A stretch of DNA of 64,000 nucleotides from Saccharothrix algeriensis (lineage in GTDB: Bacteria; Actinomycetota; Actinomycetes; Mycobacteriales; Pseudonocardiaceae): assembly GCF_016907655.1 (NCBI RefSeq), contig NZ_JAFBCL010000001.1:5862001-5926000 (forward strand), written 5' to 3'. A model generated the notes under the pieces. It was not told the DNA's origin. It did not search any database and saw only the letters and a program-made list of their open reading frames with translations. A program made the translations under genes and the position numbers. Numbering within the stretch: the first letter of the stretch is position 1; every line of letters begins with the position of its first letter. Below are positions 7,201 through 21,571 of this stretch, piece by piece.

Positions 7201-9572
7201 AGGTAGGTGGTGGTGGGCGTGGTGGTGTTGGCGACGGCGTCGTTGTACTCGACGGTCGCGGTGAGCTGGTTGCTCCAGTAGCGGGGGTCGGTCGCCTGTG
7301 CCGGGGTGAGGGTGGTGGCGGTGGTGGTGCTGGTGATGGGTGTGCTGGGTGGGCGCAGGGTGGTGGTGCGCAGCAGTGCGTGGAGCTGGTCGGCGGCCGG
7401 GGCCATGGAGGGGTGGTGGTAGGCGTGCGGAGTGGCGAGGGGTTGGGTGATGACGCCGTTGGCCTGGGCTTGCTGGGCGAAGTGGTGGATGTCGTCGGTG
7501 GTGCCGGAGATGACGCAGTCTCGTGGGCTGTTGTGGGCGGCGAGTGTGGTGTGTGGTGGGAGGTGGAGGGTGTGGCGGGTGGTGATGATGTTGAGCATGG
7601 CGCCGGGTGGTTGGTGGTGCATGAGGGTGGCGCGGTGGGTGATGAGGGTGAGGGCGTCGTGGAGGGTGAAGATGTCGGCGGTGGTGGCTGCGACCCATTC
7701 GCCGAGGCTGTGGCCGATCATGGTGGTGGGGGTGATGCCCCAGTGTTGCCAGAGTCGGGTGAGTGCGTATTCGGTGGTGAACAGGGCGGGTTGGGCGTAG
7801 AGGGTGGTGTGCAGGTGTTGGTTGGGCTTGTACATGACATCGCGGATGTCGTGTTGCAGGAGTGGCTTGAGCAGGTCCGCGCAGTGGTCGACGGTGTCGC
7901 GGTAGACCGGTTCGGTTCGGTACAGCTCCTCGCCCATGCCGACGTGCTGGGAACCCTGACCCGTGAACAGGAACACCACGTCGGGGGTAGCCGACGCGCC
8001 GGTCACCGAGGTCGCGGGGTCGCGCGTGCGGAGGCTGTCGGCGGCGGTCGCCGGCTCGGTGACCACGACGGCGCGGCGGTGGGGGAAGGCGCGCCTGCCC
8101 AGGGCCAGGGTGTGGGCGGCGTCGGCCGGGTCGGGGGAGTGCCGGTCCCAGTGGTCGGCCAGCCGGTCGGTGGCCGCGTCCAGCTCCTCCGCCGTGCGGG
8201 CGGAAACGGTCAGCACCACCGGGGCCGAGGAGTCCGAAGTGGAGCGTGGCCCGCCCGCCGGGGCCTCTTCGAGGATGACGTGGGCGTTGGTGCCGCCGAA
8301 CCCGAACGCGCTCACCCCGGCGCGGCGCGGGCGGCCCGGGACGCGGGGCCACGGGGCCCGCTCGGCCTGGACGCGGAAGCCGCCGGCGGCGAAGTCGATC
8401 TCCGGGTTCGGGGTGTCGTGGTTCAGCGTCGCGGGCAGGGTCTCGTGCTTGAGCGCCAGGACCGTCTTGATCAGCCCCGCCATGCCCGCGGCGGCGTCCA
8501 GGTGCCCGACGTTGCCCTTGACCGAACCCAGGGCGCACCGGCCGCGCCCCCCGAACGCGCGGTTGAGCGCCTCGACCTCGATGGCGTCGCCGACGATGGT
8601 CCCGGTGCCGTGCGCCTCCACGTAGTCGATGTCCTCGGGGTCGACCTCGGCGGCGGCCATGGCCTCGGCGACGACGGCGGCCTGCCCGGAGACCGCGGGG
8701 GCGGTGAAGCTGGCCTTGCCCGCGCCGTCGTTGTTCACCGCCGAACCGAGGATCACCGCGTGCACGGTGTCGCCGTCGGCCAGCGCGTCCTCTAGCCGCT
8801 TGAGGACCACCACGCCCGCGCCGTTGCCGAACACGGTGCCCCGGGCCGCGGCGTCGAACGGCCGCACGTGCCCGTCGGGGGACAGGAACGAACCCTCCTG
8901 GTAGCGGTAGCCGACGCCGTCGGGGACCTTGTAGGCCACCGCGCCGCAGACCGCCAAGTCGCACTCGTAGTTGAGCAGGCTCTGGCCCGCCGCGTGCACC
9001 GCGACCAGCGCGGTCGAGCAGGCCGTCTGCACCGGCAGGCTGGGCCCGCGCAGGTCGAGCTTGTACGACACCCGGCTCGCCAGGAACGCCAACTCGAACC
9101 CCAGCCCGACGTTCTCGCCGCGGATCGCGGCGCCCCGGTCCAGGTTGGCCGTGATGTTGTCCAGGTAGGCGGTCGTGCTCGCCCCGCCGAACACCCCGAC
9201 CGAGCCGTCGACGCGCCCCGGCTCGCCGTACCCGGCGTCCTCCAGCGCCGCCCACGCCAGCTCCAGGAAGATCCGGTGCTGCGGGTCCATGGCCGCCGCC
9301 TCGCGCGGCGAGCAGCCGAAGAACTCCGCGTCGAACTCGGCGATCCCGGCGAACTTCGGGGCCATCCGGACGTAGTCCGGGTCGGCGAGCCGGTCGGCGC
9401 CCACCCCGGCCGCGCGCAGCTCGTCGTCGCCGATCGGCTCGATGGACTCGACGCCGTCGCGCAGGTTGGCCCAGTACCGGTCCAGGTCGACCGCGCCGGG
9501 GAAGCGGCCGGCCAGGCCGATGACGGCGATCCCGGACGGCGCCGGGCCCTCGCCCGGGGTCTGCTCGGTCAT
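4200..9572 (-). CDS. Type I polyketide synthase, one module: KS-AT-DH-KR-ACP
   Basis: A 1790-residue protein. KS: residues about 14-430, catalytic Cys in TACSTA (residue 185), plus EAHGTGT and NVGHLD. AT: about 530-840, GQGSQHVGMG and GHSLGEW (Ser622), and HAYHHPSM where malonyl ATs have HAFH. DH: about 890-1180, with HRLLGEAIVPG matching HxxxGxxxxP and a later HPALLD. KR: about 1390-1620, GGLGGLG and the catalytic Ser/Tyr segment ending GDYAAANAF. ACP: LGVDSLAAL (Ser1738). It is the only module here with a dehydratase, so it should leave a double bond. No KR-DH-ER; no thioesterase. The ATG at 9572 overlaps the previous stop (ATGA). The AT segment is nearly identical at DNA level to that of the preceding PKS gene. 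A (Thr-Asp-Gly) repeat links KR and ACP. Confidence 0.93.
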   Translation of the reverse strand: MTEQTPGEGPAPSGIAVIGLAGRFPGAVDLDRYWANLRDGVESIEPIGDDELRAAGVGADRLADPDYVRMAPKFAGIAEFDAEFFGCSPREAAAMDPQHRIFLELAWAALEDAGYGEPGRVDGSVGVFGGASTTAYLDNITANLDRGAAIRGENVGLGFELAFLASRVSYKLDLRGPSLPVQTACSTALVAVHAAGQSLLNYECDLAVCGAVAYKVPDGVGYRYQEGSFLSPDGHVRPFDAAARGTVFGNGAGVVVLKRLEDALADGDTVHAVILGSAVNNDGAGKASFTAPAVSGQAAVVAEAMAAAEVDPEDIDYVEAHGTGTIVGDAIEVEALNRAFGGRGRCALGSVKGNVGHLDAAAGMAGLIKTVLALKHETLPATLNHDTPNPEIDFAAGGFRVQAERAPWPRVPGRPRRAGVSAFGFGGTNAHVILEEAPAGGPRSTSDSSAPVVLTVSARTAEELDAATDRLADHWDRHSPDPADAAHTLALGRRAFPHRRAVVVTEPATAADSLRTRDPATSVTGASATPDVVFLFTGQGSQHVGMGEELYRTEPVYRDTVDHCADLLKPLLQHDIRDVMYKPNQHLHTTLYAQPALFTTEYALTRLWQHWGITPTTMIGHSLGEWVAATTADIFTLHDALTLITHRATLMHHQPPGAMLNIITTRHTLHLPPHTTLAAHNSPRDCVISGTTDDIHHFAQQAQANGVITQPLATPHAYHHPSMAPAADQLHALLRTTTLRPPSTPITSTTTATTLTPAQATDPRYWSNQLTATVEYNDAVANTTTPTTTYLEIGPGNTLTTLAKRVLADTGSATPTIASLPHRRDRRGAVETTRHALARLWAAGAQPRWEALSDGERRRVPLPGYPFRRTRHWLDIPDGEPTAPAPGRGPHPLLDAVALRSAGQSVFRTDFDTGRHWVLAEHRLLGEAIVPGTTYLEMARAAAAHHLGRPVTELRDVAFLVPLLVRDGVPRTVHTTVRDGEDGTAVFTVDSHDPATDRWTRHAQGVAGTAAAPAPDRVDPAALRARCAEQTLDMSARQSDHRVMAFGERWVRSLRTVHVGNRCALGELTLPERHRAECDAFGLHPALLDLATGFTGFAVAGSADEREAADAERGFFLPVGYDRLVLHGPLPARALSLITAHPGTRLDGEVRSVDVHVYDESGAPAATITGFTTKRVADPDRAVAGLRPRAHHHALRWTRATGGPGPADTPARVLVVAEPGGTGPALAEEFRAAGSAVDLAVLGDAPARDGDRGCTVAPTVAGFGDLLDALGGRPDLVVHVAAPHAGAGVAARLDTGVLSLFHLARALAERGVAPRRLGVVAPVVSAVTGREGVPAAVHASLFGLAAVIGAESQGTEVRCVDVEEGTDPAAVRAELVGERAPVTVALRDRERYVRELAAVDLREHPRPEPIPADRVHLITGGLGGLGLACAGHLAATGVRLALFGRAVPRPGDTDPRSAARAAAVRELTGMGAEVRTYAVDVTDADAVAGAVRRVRAELGPIGCVLHAAGVAGDGFLFRKDTATFRRTLDPKVLGAVAIAEATADDRPTTVFFGSTAAVFGPAGQGDYAAANAFLDAYAEELTARGRDAVSIAWTDWLGTGMAADHGVRPDQGFFRSVSTADGLAALDEVLAARRPGVIVGEVNRARLGDPAVAEVLRRSPVVLSEPLSRAVADARGGGDARGTDGTDGTNGTDGPVLFGRTDGGYRPTERALARIWAAELGLAELNVRDSSFALGVDSLAALRIAQNIHKTLSLRVSMADMFRYATVAELAEHLDGSTTAADGPAGEDTA
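4492..4527. repeat. Four tandem 9-base repeats in the PKS linker
   Basis: CCGTCCGTG is repeated four times (one copy with C to T). On the coding strand it gives a Thr-Asp-Gly repeat (one Asn) in the linker between KR and ACP of the KS-AT-DH-KR-ACP protein. Copy number is likely to vary between strains. Confidence 0.8.
7491..7817 (-). repeat. Near-perfect AT-domain repeat, copy 1
   Basis: These 327 bases, coding part of the AT domain of the PKS gene 4200-9572, match 12002-12328 in the next PKS gene with no difference that I could find by eye. Flanking parts of the AT are similar but less so. Base composition (coding strand rich in A and C, many Thr and His codons) differs from the rest of both genes. 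Confidence 0.85.
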
Positions 9573-12500
9573 GCCTGCCCCCGTGCGGTCCGCCGGCGCT
9601 GCTGGTGGGCGCGCCGCTTGCGCGCCGACTCGGCCCGGCGCCGGGCGTCGGCCGCCGCGTCCGGGGTGTCCTCGGCGGGTGGTGGCGCGGCGACCCGGGC
9701 CAGGTGCGCCGGGGTCAGCCCCTCGTACAGGTCGCCGAGGGTGACCCGGCCGCCCAGCGCCTCGTTCACCGCGCCGACGAGCTGGATCGCCACCAGCGAG
9801 TTGCCGCCCAGCTCGAAGAAGCCGTCCTGCGGGCCGACCCGCTCCACCCCCAGCAGCTCCTGCCAGATCGCGCACACCACCTGCTCGGCCCGCGCGGGTT
9901 CGGCGGCGCGCGGCCGGGCCGCCGCCGGCCGCTCCTGCGCGCGGGCGCGCGGCGCGGCGGCCTCGGCGAGCAGGTCCGCGAGCGGCACCGGGGTGACGAT
10001 CACCTGCGGCTCGGTGGCCCTGGCGAGCACGGTGTCCAGCGCGCGCAGCCCCTCGGCCACCGACATGCCGCGCTCCGCCACGTCCCGGCGCCTGGCCTGC
10101 TCCACGCCCGAGGGCAGCGCGGTGGTCACCGCCATGCCGACTCCCTTCCACGACCCCCAGTCGACGGTGATCACCCGGCCGCGCCTGCCCCGGTCCTGGG
10201 CGAAGGCGTCCAGGAAGCAGTTCGCCGCGCAGTAGTCGGCCTGGCCCGCGTTGGCGACGTTGGCCCCGTTGGACCCGAACAGCACCAGGAAGTCCAGCTC
10301 CCGGTCGGCCAGCACCCGGTCGAGAACGAGCGTGCCGCGCACCTTGGGCCGCAGCACCGCCGCCGCGTCGGCGAGGTCCTTCAGCGCGATCACCCCGCCC
10401 CCGGCGACCCCGGCGACGTGGAACGCGCCGTGCGGCCCGCCCCACCGCCGCGCGGCGGCGTCGACGGCGGCGCGCATCGCCACCGGGTCGGCGGCGTCGG
10501 CGGTCGCGAACATGACCTCCGCGCCGCCTGCCCGCAGCCGGCCCAGCTCCCGGGCCGCCGGGTTGTCCGACCCGGCCCACTCCGGCTCGGGCGGCAGCGG
10601 GGTGCGGGCGGTGACCAGGACCTTGGCCCCGGCCCCGGCCAGGTGCGCGGTCAGCGCGAGCCCGAGCCCGCCGGTGCCGCCGGTGACCAGGTAGACCCCG
10701 CCGGGGCGGATCGGCGGCGGCCCGTCGTGCGGCGCCAGCGGGTGCGGGATGTGGTGCAGCGCCCAGCGGCGCGTGCCGCGCAGCGCGACTTCCCGCGTGC
10801 CGCTGTCGGGTTCGGCGCCCAGCTCGGTGAACACGCGGTCGGCTCGCGCGGGGTCGCCCGGTTCGACGTCGACCACGCGACAGGCCAGGCCCGGCACCTC
10901 CCGGGGCAGCACCCGGGCCGGGCCGAGCACGGTGGCGGTCAGCGGGCGCATCCGCTCGGCGCCGGTCACCGCGTGCGCGCCGCTGGTCAGCACCCACAGC
11001 CGCCGCGCGCCGCCGGCGGCGCGGCTCCACGCCTGGGCGAACAGCACGAGCCCGCCGAAGCCCCGCCGGAGGGCGGTCTCCTCGGCGTCCGGGCCGTCGC
11101 CGGGGTCGTCGGCGGACCACGCGTGCACGACGTGGGTGGGCGCCTCGCCCGCGCCGTCGCGCAGCGCGGTCAGCAGCCGGTCGTAGTCGCCCGCCAGCCC
11201 GGGGTCGACGGTGCACCGCCCGCCGGGGACGACCGGCCCCGTCCCGCCCGCCGCGACCGTGGTCACCGTCGCTCCGGCCGCGCGCAGCCGCCCGGCCAGC
11301 GCGTCGCCGAGGCCGCCGCCGTCGGTGAACACCAGCCAGTGCTTCGCGGTGTCCGGCCCGGGGTTCGCCGGCAGCGGGTCCTGCCGCCAGGACGGCACCG
11401 CGAACCACTCGGCCATGTCCTCGCGCCGCTTGCCCCGCGTGTCGCCGTCGGCGACCGGCGCGCGCCGGTCGAGCCAGAAGACCTTGCGCTGGAAGGCGTA
11501 GCCGGGAAGCGCGATCCGCCGCCCCGGGCCGGTGACCCGCTCCCAACCCGGTCGAGCGCCGGTCGTCCACAGCGCGCCCAGCGCCCGCCGCGTCGTCTCG
11601 GTCGCGCCGCGCGGGTCGTCGTGGCGGGGCAGGGAGGCGATGGTCGCGTTGCCCGCGCCGCCGAGGATTCGCTTGGTGAGGGTGGCGAGCGTGTTGCCGG
11701 GGCCGATTTCGAGGTAGGCGGTGGTGGGCGTGGTGGTGTTGGCGACGGCGTCGTTGTACTCGACGGTGGTCGTGAGCTGGGTGGCCCAGTAGTCGGGGTC
11801 GGTGGCTTGTGCCGGGGTGAGGGTGGTGGCGGTGGTGGTGCTGGTGATGGGTGTGCTGGGTGGGCGCAGGGTGGTGGTGCGCAACTGCGCGCGGAGCTGG
11901 TAGGCGGCGGAGGCCATCGTGGGGTGGTGGTAGGCGTGCGGCGTGGCGAGGGGCTGGGTGGTGATCCCTTGCCGGCGGGCGGTTCGCGCGTAGGCGTCGA
12001 TGTCGTCGGTGGTGCCGGAGATGACGCAGTCTCGTGGGCTGTTGTGGGCGGCGAGTGTGGTGTGTGGTGGGAGGTGGAGGGTGTGGCGGGTGGTGATGAT
12101 GTTGAGCATGGCGCCGGGTGGTTGGTGGTGCATGAGGGTGGCGCGGTGGGTGATGAGGGTGAGGGCGTCGTGGAGGGTGAAGATGTCGGCGGTGGTGGCT
12201 GCGACCCATTCGCCGAGGCTGTGGCCGATCATGGTGGTGGGGGTGATGCCCCAGTGTTGCCAGAGTCGGGTGAGTGCGTATTCGGTGGTGAACAGGGCGG
12301 GTTGGGCGTAGAGGGTGGTGTGCAGGTGCTCGTTGGGCTTGTACATGACGTCGCGGATGTCGTGTTCGAGCAGTGGTCGCAGTAGGTCTGCGCAGTGGTC
12401 GACGGTGTCGCGGTAGACCGGTTCGGTGCGGTACAGCTCTTCACCCATGCCGACGTGCTGGGAACCCTGACCGGTGAACAGGAACACCACTTCCGGTGAG

Positions 12501-14013
12501 TCCGTCGTGGTGTGCCGCGTGGTGGTCCGGGCGGAGGAGCGTTCGCGCAGGGCGGTCGCGGCGTCGGCCGGGTCGGCGGTGGTGATCGTCAGGGCTCGGC
12601 GGTGCGGGAACTCGCGGCGGCCGGTGGCCAGGGTGTGGGCGGTGTCGGCCAGGTCCGGCGAGTGCCGGTCCAGATGGTCGGCCAGCCGGTCGGTGGCCGC
12701 TTCCAGCGCTTCCGGCGTCCTCGCCGAGAGGACCAGGGTGTGGGTCTCCTGTCCACTTCGGACAGTGGTGCGCAGGGGGGCCTCTTCGAGGATGACGTGG
12801 GCGTTGGTGCCGCCGAACCCGAACGCGCTCACCCCGGCGCGGCGCGGGCGGCCCGGGACGCGGGGCCACGGGACCCGCTCGACCTGGACGCGGAACGGCC
12901 CGCCCGCGAGGTCGACGTCGGGGTTCGGGGTGCGGTGGTTCAGGGTGGCGGGCAGGGTCTCGTGGTGCAGGGCCAGCACCGTCTTGATCAGCCCCGCCAT
13001 GCCCGCGGCGGCGTCCAGGTGCCCGATGTTGCCCTTGACCGACCCCAGGGCGCACGAGCCGCGCCCCCGGTAGGCCAGGTTCAGCGCCCGCACCTCGACC
13101 GGGTCACCGAGCGCGGTGCCGGTGCCGTGCGCCTCCACGTAGTCGATGTCCTCGGGGGACAGGCCGGCGTCGTCCAGCGCCGCGCCGATCACCGCGGCCT
13201 GCCCGGTGGCGCTCGGCGCGGTGAACCCGGCCTTGACCGCGCCGTCGTTGTTGACCGCCGAACCGCGCACCACCGCGTACACCGCGTCGCCGTCGGCCAG
13301 CGCGTCCTCCAGCCGCTTGAGCGCCACCACCCCGACGCCCGAGCCGAACACCGTGCCCCTGGCGTCGGCGTCGAACGGCCGCACGTGCCCGTCCGGGGAC
13401 ACGAACGAGCCCTCCGGGCTCCGGTAGCCGTCCTGCTGCCCCCGGTCCAGGTACACCCCGCCGCTGAGCGCCATCTCGCACTCGCCGTCGCGCAGGCTCC
13501 GGCACGCCAGGTGCAGCGCCACCAGCGCCGTCGAGCACGCCGTCCGCAGCGACAGGCTCGGCCCGGTGAGGCCGAGCTTGTAGGACACCCGCGTGGCCAG
13601 GAACCCCAGCTCGTTGCCGAGCAGCACCTGGGTGGGGCCGACGGTCTCCACCAGGCGCGGGTGCGAGTGGACGTGGTGGGCGTAGTGGTTGGTGCCGCTG
13701 CCGCCGAACACCCCGACACGGCCGGGGAACCGGGCCGGGTCGCACCCGGCGTGCTCCAGCGCGGACCACGCCGCCTCCAGGAACAGCCGCTGCTGCGGGT
13801 CGGTGATCTCGGCCTCGCGCGCGGTGTAGCCGAAGAACTCCGCGTCGAACAGCTCGATGCCGTCGAACTCCGGCGCCCACGCGACGAGGCCCGGCCCGGC
13901 GCCGGGCACCGGCCGGATCGACTCGACGCCCGCGCTCAGGTTCGCCCAGTACCGGTCCGCGTCGGGCGCGCCGGGGAACCGGCACGCCAGCCCGACGACC
14001 GCCACCGCCGCGC

Positions 14014-14017
<4 letters not shown>
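9569..14017 (-). CDS. Type I polyketide synthase, one module: KS-AT-KR-ACP
   Basis: A 1482-residue protein. KS in residues about 3-420 with TACSTALVAL, EAHGTGT and NIGHLD, so the Cys-His-His triad is complete. AT about 500-810 with GQGSQHVGMG, GHSLGEW (Ser600) and HAYHHPTM. KR about 1100-1330 with GGTGGLGLALT and a catalytic stretch around GQADYCAANCF; Ser is present in LFGSNGANV. ACP near the C-terminus with LGGNSLVAI. There is no DH or ER, so the beta-carbon should be left as a hydroxyl. The C-terminus is rich in Arg (about the last 40 residues), which may serve as a docking element. Start ATG 14017 overlaps the previous stop (ATGA). It follows the other KS-AT-KR-ACP protein and precedes the KS-AT-DH-KR-ACP protein, so it is the second polyketide extension if the line is collinear. 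Confidence 0.93.
12002..12328 (-). repeat. Near-perfect AT-domain repeat, copy 2
   Basis: Partner of 7491-7817, in the AT domain of the PKS gene 9569-14017. A second block of 93 identical bases in the KS-AT linker region is at 8263-8355 and 12780-12872. Confidence 0.85.
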
Positions 14018-18460
<4,443 letters not shown>

Positions 18461-18468
<8 letters not shown>

Positions 18469-21289
18469 CGTGGTCCCGCCTCGCTCGCCGTTGCCCGGCC
18501 CGCCGCCGCAGCAGGGCCGCCTGTTGCGGGGTGCGCGGTCGCCGCACCTCGGGCTCGTCCGCCGCGGGGGCGGCGGAGAGCAGCCGCGCCTGCGCGCGCA
18601 CCGTGGTGTGCGCCAGCAGGTCCAGCAGCCCCACCTCGCGGCCGGTCGCCGACAGCAGCCGCTGCCGGAGGTCGACCAACATCAGCGAGTGCCCGCCGAC
18701 GTCGAAGAAGTTGGCCTCCACCCCGACCTCGTCGACCCCCAGCACCCGCCGCCACGCCTCGGCGACCACGCGCTCCAGGCCGGTCGCGGGAACGGCCACC
18801 GGCGCGTCGGCCGACGGGGCGGGCAGCGCGGCGCGGTCGACCTTCCCGTGCGCGGACAGCGGCAGCCGGTCGAGCACCACCACCGCCCTGGGCACCATGT
18901 GCGGGGCGACGCGGTCGCGCAGGTGCGCCAGCAGCTCCTCGGGGCGCGCCGGGCCGGACGCCTCGGCGTAGGACACGACCGCGCGGTCGCCGGGCCGGTC
19001 CTCGCGCACCACGGTCACCGCGGCCCGCACCGCCGGGTGCTCGCGCAGCGCCGCGGTGATCTCACCGGGCTCGACCCGGAACCCGCGCACCTTGACCTGG
19101 TCGTCGCGCCGCCCGACGAAGGCCACCGCGCCGTCGGCCAGCCGCCGCACGTGGTCGCCGGTGCGGTAGTGGTCGCGGTCGGGGCCGAACGCCGCTTCGG
19201 TCAGGTCGGGCCGGCCGTGGTAGCCGCGGGCGACCGTCGCGCCGCGCACGACCAGCTCGCCCGTCACCCCGACCGGCACCGGCAGGCCGGCGGCGTCCAC
19301 CACCTCGACCCGCACGCCCGGCAGCGGTGTGCCGATCGCGGCGACGTCCCACCGGGCGTCCGGGTAGTCGGCGACGGCCAGGGTCAGCACGCCGACCGTG
19401 GTCTCGGTGGGGCCGTAGTGGTTGTGCACCCGGCACGGCGCGGTCGCCTGCAGCGCGCGCATCCAGCGCCAGTCGGCGGCCTCCCCGCCGATCACCAGCA
19501 GCTCGCGCGGCAGCAGCTCGGCGAAGCACGGCGCGGCCTGCAACGCCTGCAGGTGCGACGGGGCGATCTTGAGGACGTCCACCCGGTGCTCGGTGTTCCA
19601 CTCGGCCAGCCCGCGCGCGTCCAGCGCCCGCTCGCGCGAGATCAGGTGCACCTCGCCGCCGGTGCGCAGCGGCAGGAAGAACGCGGTCACGCTGGAGTCG
19701 ACCGCCAGCGGCTGCACCATGGCGTAGCGCAGCGGCCGGTCGATGCCGAACCGGGCGATGGCCCCGTCCACGTACGCCATCAGGTTGCGGTGCTCGACCA
19801 CCACGCCCTTGGGCTTGCCGGTGGAGCCGGAGGTGTAGAGGACGTAGGCGGCGTGCGAGGGCAGCGGTCGCCCGGCGGGCGGCCGGTCGGCGGGCTGCGC
19901 GGCCAGCTCGGCCCGGACGGCGCCCAGGTCGAGCACCGCGGTGCCGGGCAGGTCCACCGGCCGCTCGGCGACGACGACCACCGCGCCGGAGTCGGCCACC
20001 ACGGCGGCGCGGCGGTGCGGCGGGTCCCGCGGGTCGAGCGGGACGTACGCGCCGCCCGCCTTGAGCACGGCCAGCACCGCGACGGCCAGGCCGAGGCCGC
20101 GGTCCAGGCACAGGCCCACGGCGACCTCGGGGCCGACCCCCGCCGCGCGCAGCAGGTGGGCCAACCGGTTGGCGGCGCGGTCCAGCTCGGCGTAGGTGAG
20201 CGCCCCGTCCTCCGCGCGCACCGCGACCGCGTCCGGGGTGCGCCGGGCCACGTCCTGGAAGTGCACGGGGAACGGCTCGGCCGCGGGGAGGTCCTCGCCG
20301 TCGGCGGCGGCGAACACCGCTTCCTCGTGCGCGGTCGGCAGGGGCAGCTCGGCGACCGGGCGGTCCGGGTCCTCCGCCGCGCCGGCGAGCAGGCGGCGCA
20401 GGTGGCCCGCGACGCGCTCCGCCGTGTCCGCGCCCGCCACGTCGGCGGCCAGGACCACCACGCCCACCGCGTCGCCGGCGGCGGGGTCGCCGTCCAGGCG
20501 CAGCGCCAGGTCGGTCGCGGCGCCGGTGATCGCGGTCGGCAACGGCGTGACGCCGACGCCCGGCCAGGCGAGCGTCGCCTGCGTGCGCCAGGTGAGCGCC
20601 GGGAGGTCGGCCGGCTCGGCGGTGCGGTGCCGCACCGCCTCCCCGACGCGGCGGACCGCCTCGGTGAACGTCGTGCCCCGGTCGAAGGAGGCGGTGACCG
20701 CGGCAGCGGCTTCGGGTGAGTCGCCCGCCGGCGCCGGTGCGACGAACGAGACGGCTTCGCCGCCGTCGTACCGGTGGAGCAGCACGGCGAACAGCGCGAG
20801 CGCCACCGCGCGGTGGTCCGCCGACGCCCGTCGCGCGATGGCGCTCAACTGATCGGCGGGCAGGGTGATCGGCGCGGTGACCGCCGTGCGGTCGCGGTCC
20901 CCGGTGCGGGGCCGGTCCAGCGGCAGCGCGGGCTTGACGGTCGCGGCGCGCTCGTGCGGGGCGTGCCGGTCGGGCGAACCCCCGTACTGCAAGGCCACCG
21001 AGCGCACGATGGCGTCGGCCCTGTCCACAGTGGTCACGGCGAACGCGAACACCAGCACGTGCTCGTGCGGGTTCGCGCTCAGCAGGAGGACCCGCAGCGG
21101 CGCGCCGAGGCCGGGGTCGAAGTCGTTGCGGGCCAAGCGGTCGGCGACCGGGTCGAGGTCGACGGCGGTGTCGTGGCCGAACAGCTCGGCGTCGGCGCGT
21201 GCGGGCACGCCGTGCGCGAGGGCGGCGGCGAGCACCGCCGAGCGCAACCGGTCGACGTCGATCCCGCCCGTCAGGCGGAAGGCGATCAC
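18461..21289 (-). CDS. NRPS module: degenerate C-like domain - A (Asp-like code) - PCP
   Basis: A 942-residue protein with a GTG start at 21289 that overlaps the stop of a tiny upstream ORF (GTGA). Residues 1-300 look like a condensation domain that has lost its first 25-30 residues; in place of HHxxxDG it has AVTTVDRAD, so it is unlikely to be catalytic. The A domain spans about residues 320-810 (core motifs YTSGSTGKPKG, NHYGPTETT, YRTGD, and the Lys in SAHGKVDR). Aligning to GrsA gives specificity residues D-S-T-K-V-G-H-V-G-K, very close to the published aspartate code D-L-T-K-V-G-H-I-G-K, so L-Asp is the predicted substrate. The PCP has GGHSLML (Ser868). As the first module of the line it would start the chain with aspartate and pass it to the KS of the next protein. 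A start further upstream would add only Arg/Gly-rich sequence with no domain likeness. Confidence 0.9.
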
Positions 21290-21492
21290 GGGGCGGCCTT
21301 CGCGCACGGGCGCACGTGGTCCGCCGGGCGGCGGTCGAGCGAGGCGCGACCGCGCCCCGTTCGCCGGTGCGGCGGCACTCCCGGCGACCCGGCCGCCCGG
21401 GACAGGCCCGCCGCCGCGTGTTCGCGCGCCGCGTACCCGACCTCCGCGTACCCGACCTCCGCGGTCCGCGCCCACAGGGACTGGACGTTCAT
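21286..21492 (-). CDS. Small ORF at the head of the NRPS gene, unknown
   Basis: A 68-codon frame starting ATG at 21492. It overlaps the stop of an even smaller ORF (ATGA) and its own stop overlaps the GTG of the NRPS gene (GTGA). It has an internal repeat (AEVGYAEVGYA, near residue 11) and a basic, Pro/Arg-rich C-terminal half. I recognise no family. The coupling at both ends suggests that ribosomes pass through it; it may be a docking peptide, a translational coupler, or the wreck of the missing N-terminus of the C domain. The latter has no sequence support: no LSxAQxRLW motif can be read in any frame here. Low confidence that a stable protein is made. Confidence 0.35.
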   Translation of the reverse strand: MNVQSLWARTAEVGYAEVGYAAREHAAAGLSRAAGSPGVPPHRRTGRGRASLDRRPADHVRPCAKAAP

Positions 21493-21548
21493 CGACGTGG
21501 TCCCCCAGGAGCTCGGAAAGCCTTCACCAGAGCGTCTTCGTCGGACAT
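21489..21548 (-). CDS. 19-codon mini-ORF with a good RBS, upstream of the NRPS gene
   Basis: ATG at 21548, with AGGGAG six bases upstream, one of the best Shine-Dalgarno matches in the region. The peptide is MSDEDALVKAFRAPGGPRR and its stop overlaps the next small ORF by ATGA. The first dozen residues (acidic start, then LVKAFR) resemble N-terminal docking peptides of NRPS/PKS subunits, which raises the possibility that the NRPS protein once began here and was split by frameshifts. It could equally be a leader or coupling peptide. It sits 23 bases after the KAS III-like gene. Confidence 0.4.
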   Translation of the reverse strand: MSDEDALVKAFRAPGGPRR

Positions 21549-21571
21549 GGTGCTCCCTGTCGGCAGGCGCG

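Noticed and set aside
7300..7700. GGT/GTG-rich stretch resembling a simple-sequence repeat or microsatellite
   Set aside because: It is in-frame coding sequence of an AT domain (Thr/His-rich on the coding strand) and translates to conserved AT motifs.
4254..8795. A 1513-codon open frame on the plus strand opposite the PKS genes
   Set aside because: It mirrors the codon structure of the PKS gene on the minus strand, where third-position GC keeps the antisense frame open. Its product is low-complexity and Arg/Gly/Pro-rich and has no domains. Similar long antisense frames lie opposite every large gene.
3343..9255. A single minus-strand protein of about 1970 residues joining PKS-like sequence to the dehydrogenase
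   Set aside because: Only the last 286 residues are real protein; the rest is the PKS gene read in the wrong frame. The true PKS frame ends at 4200 and overlaps the dehydrogenase start.
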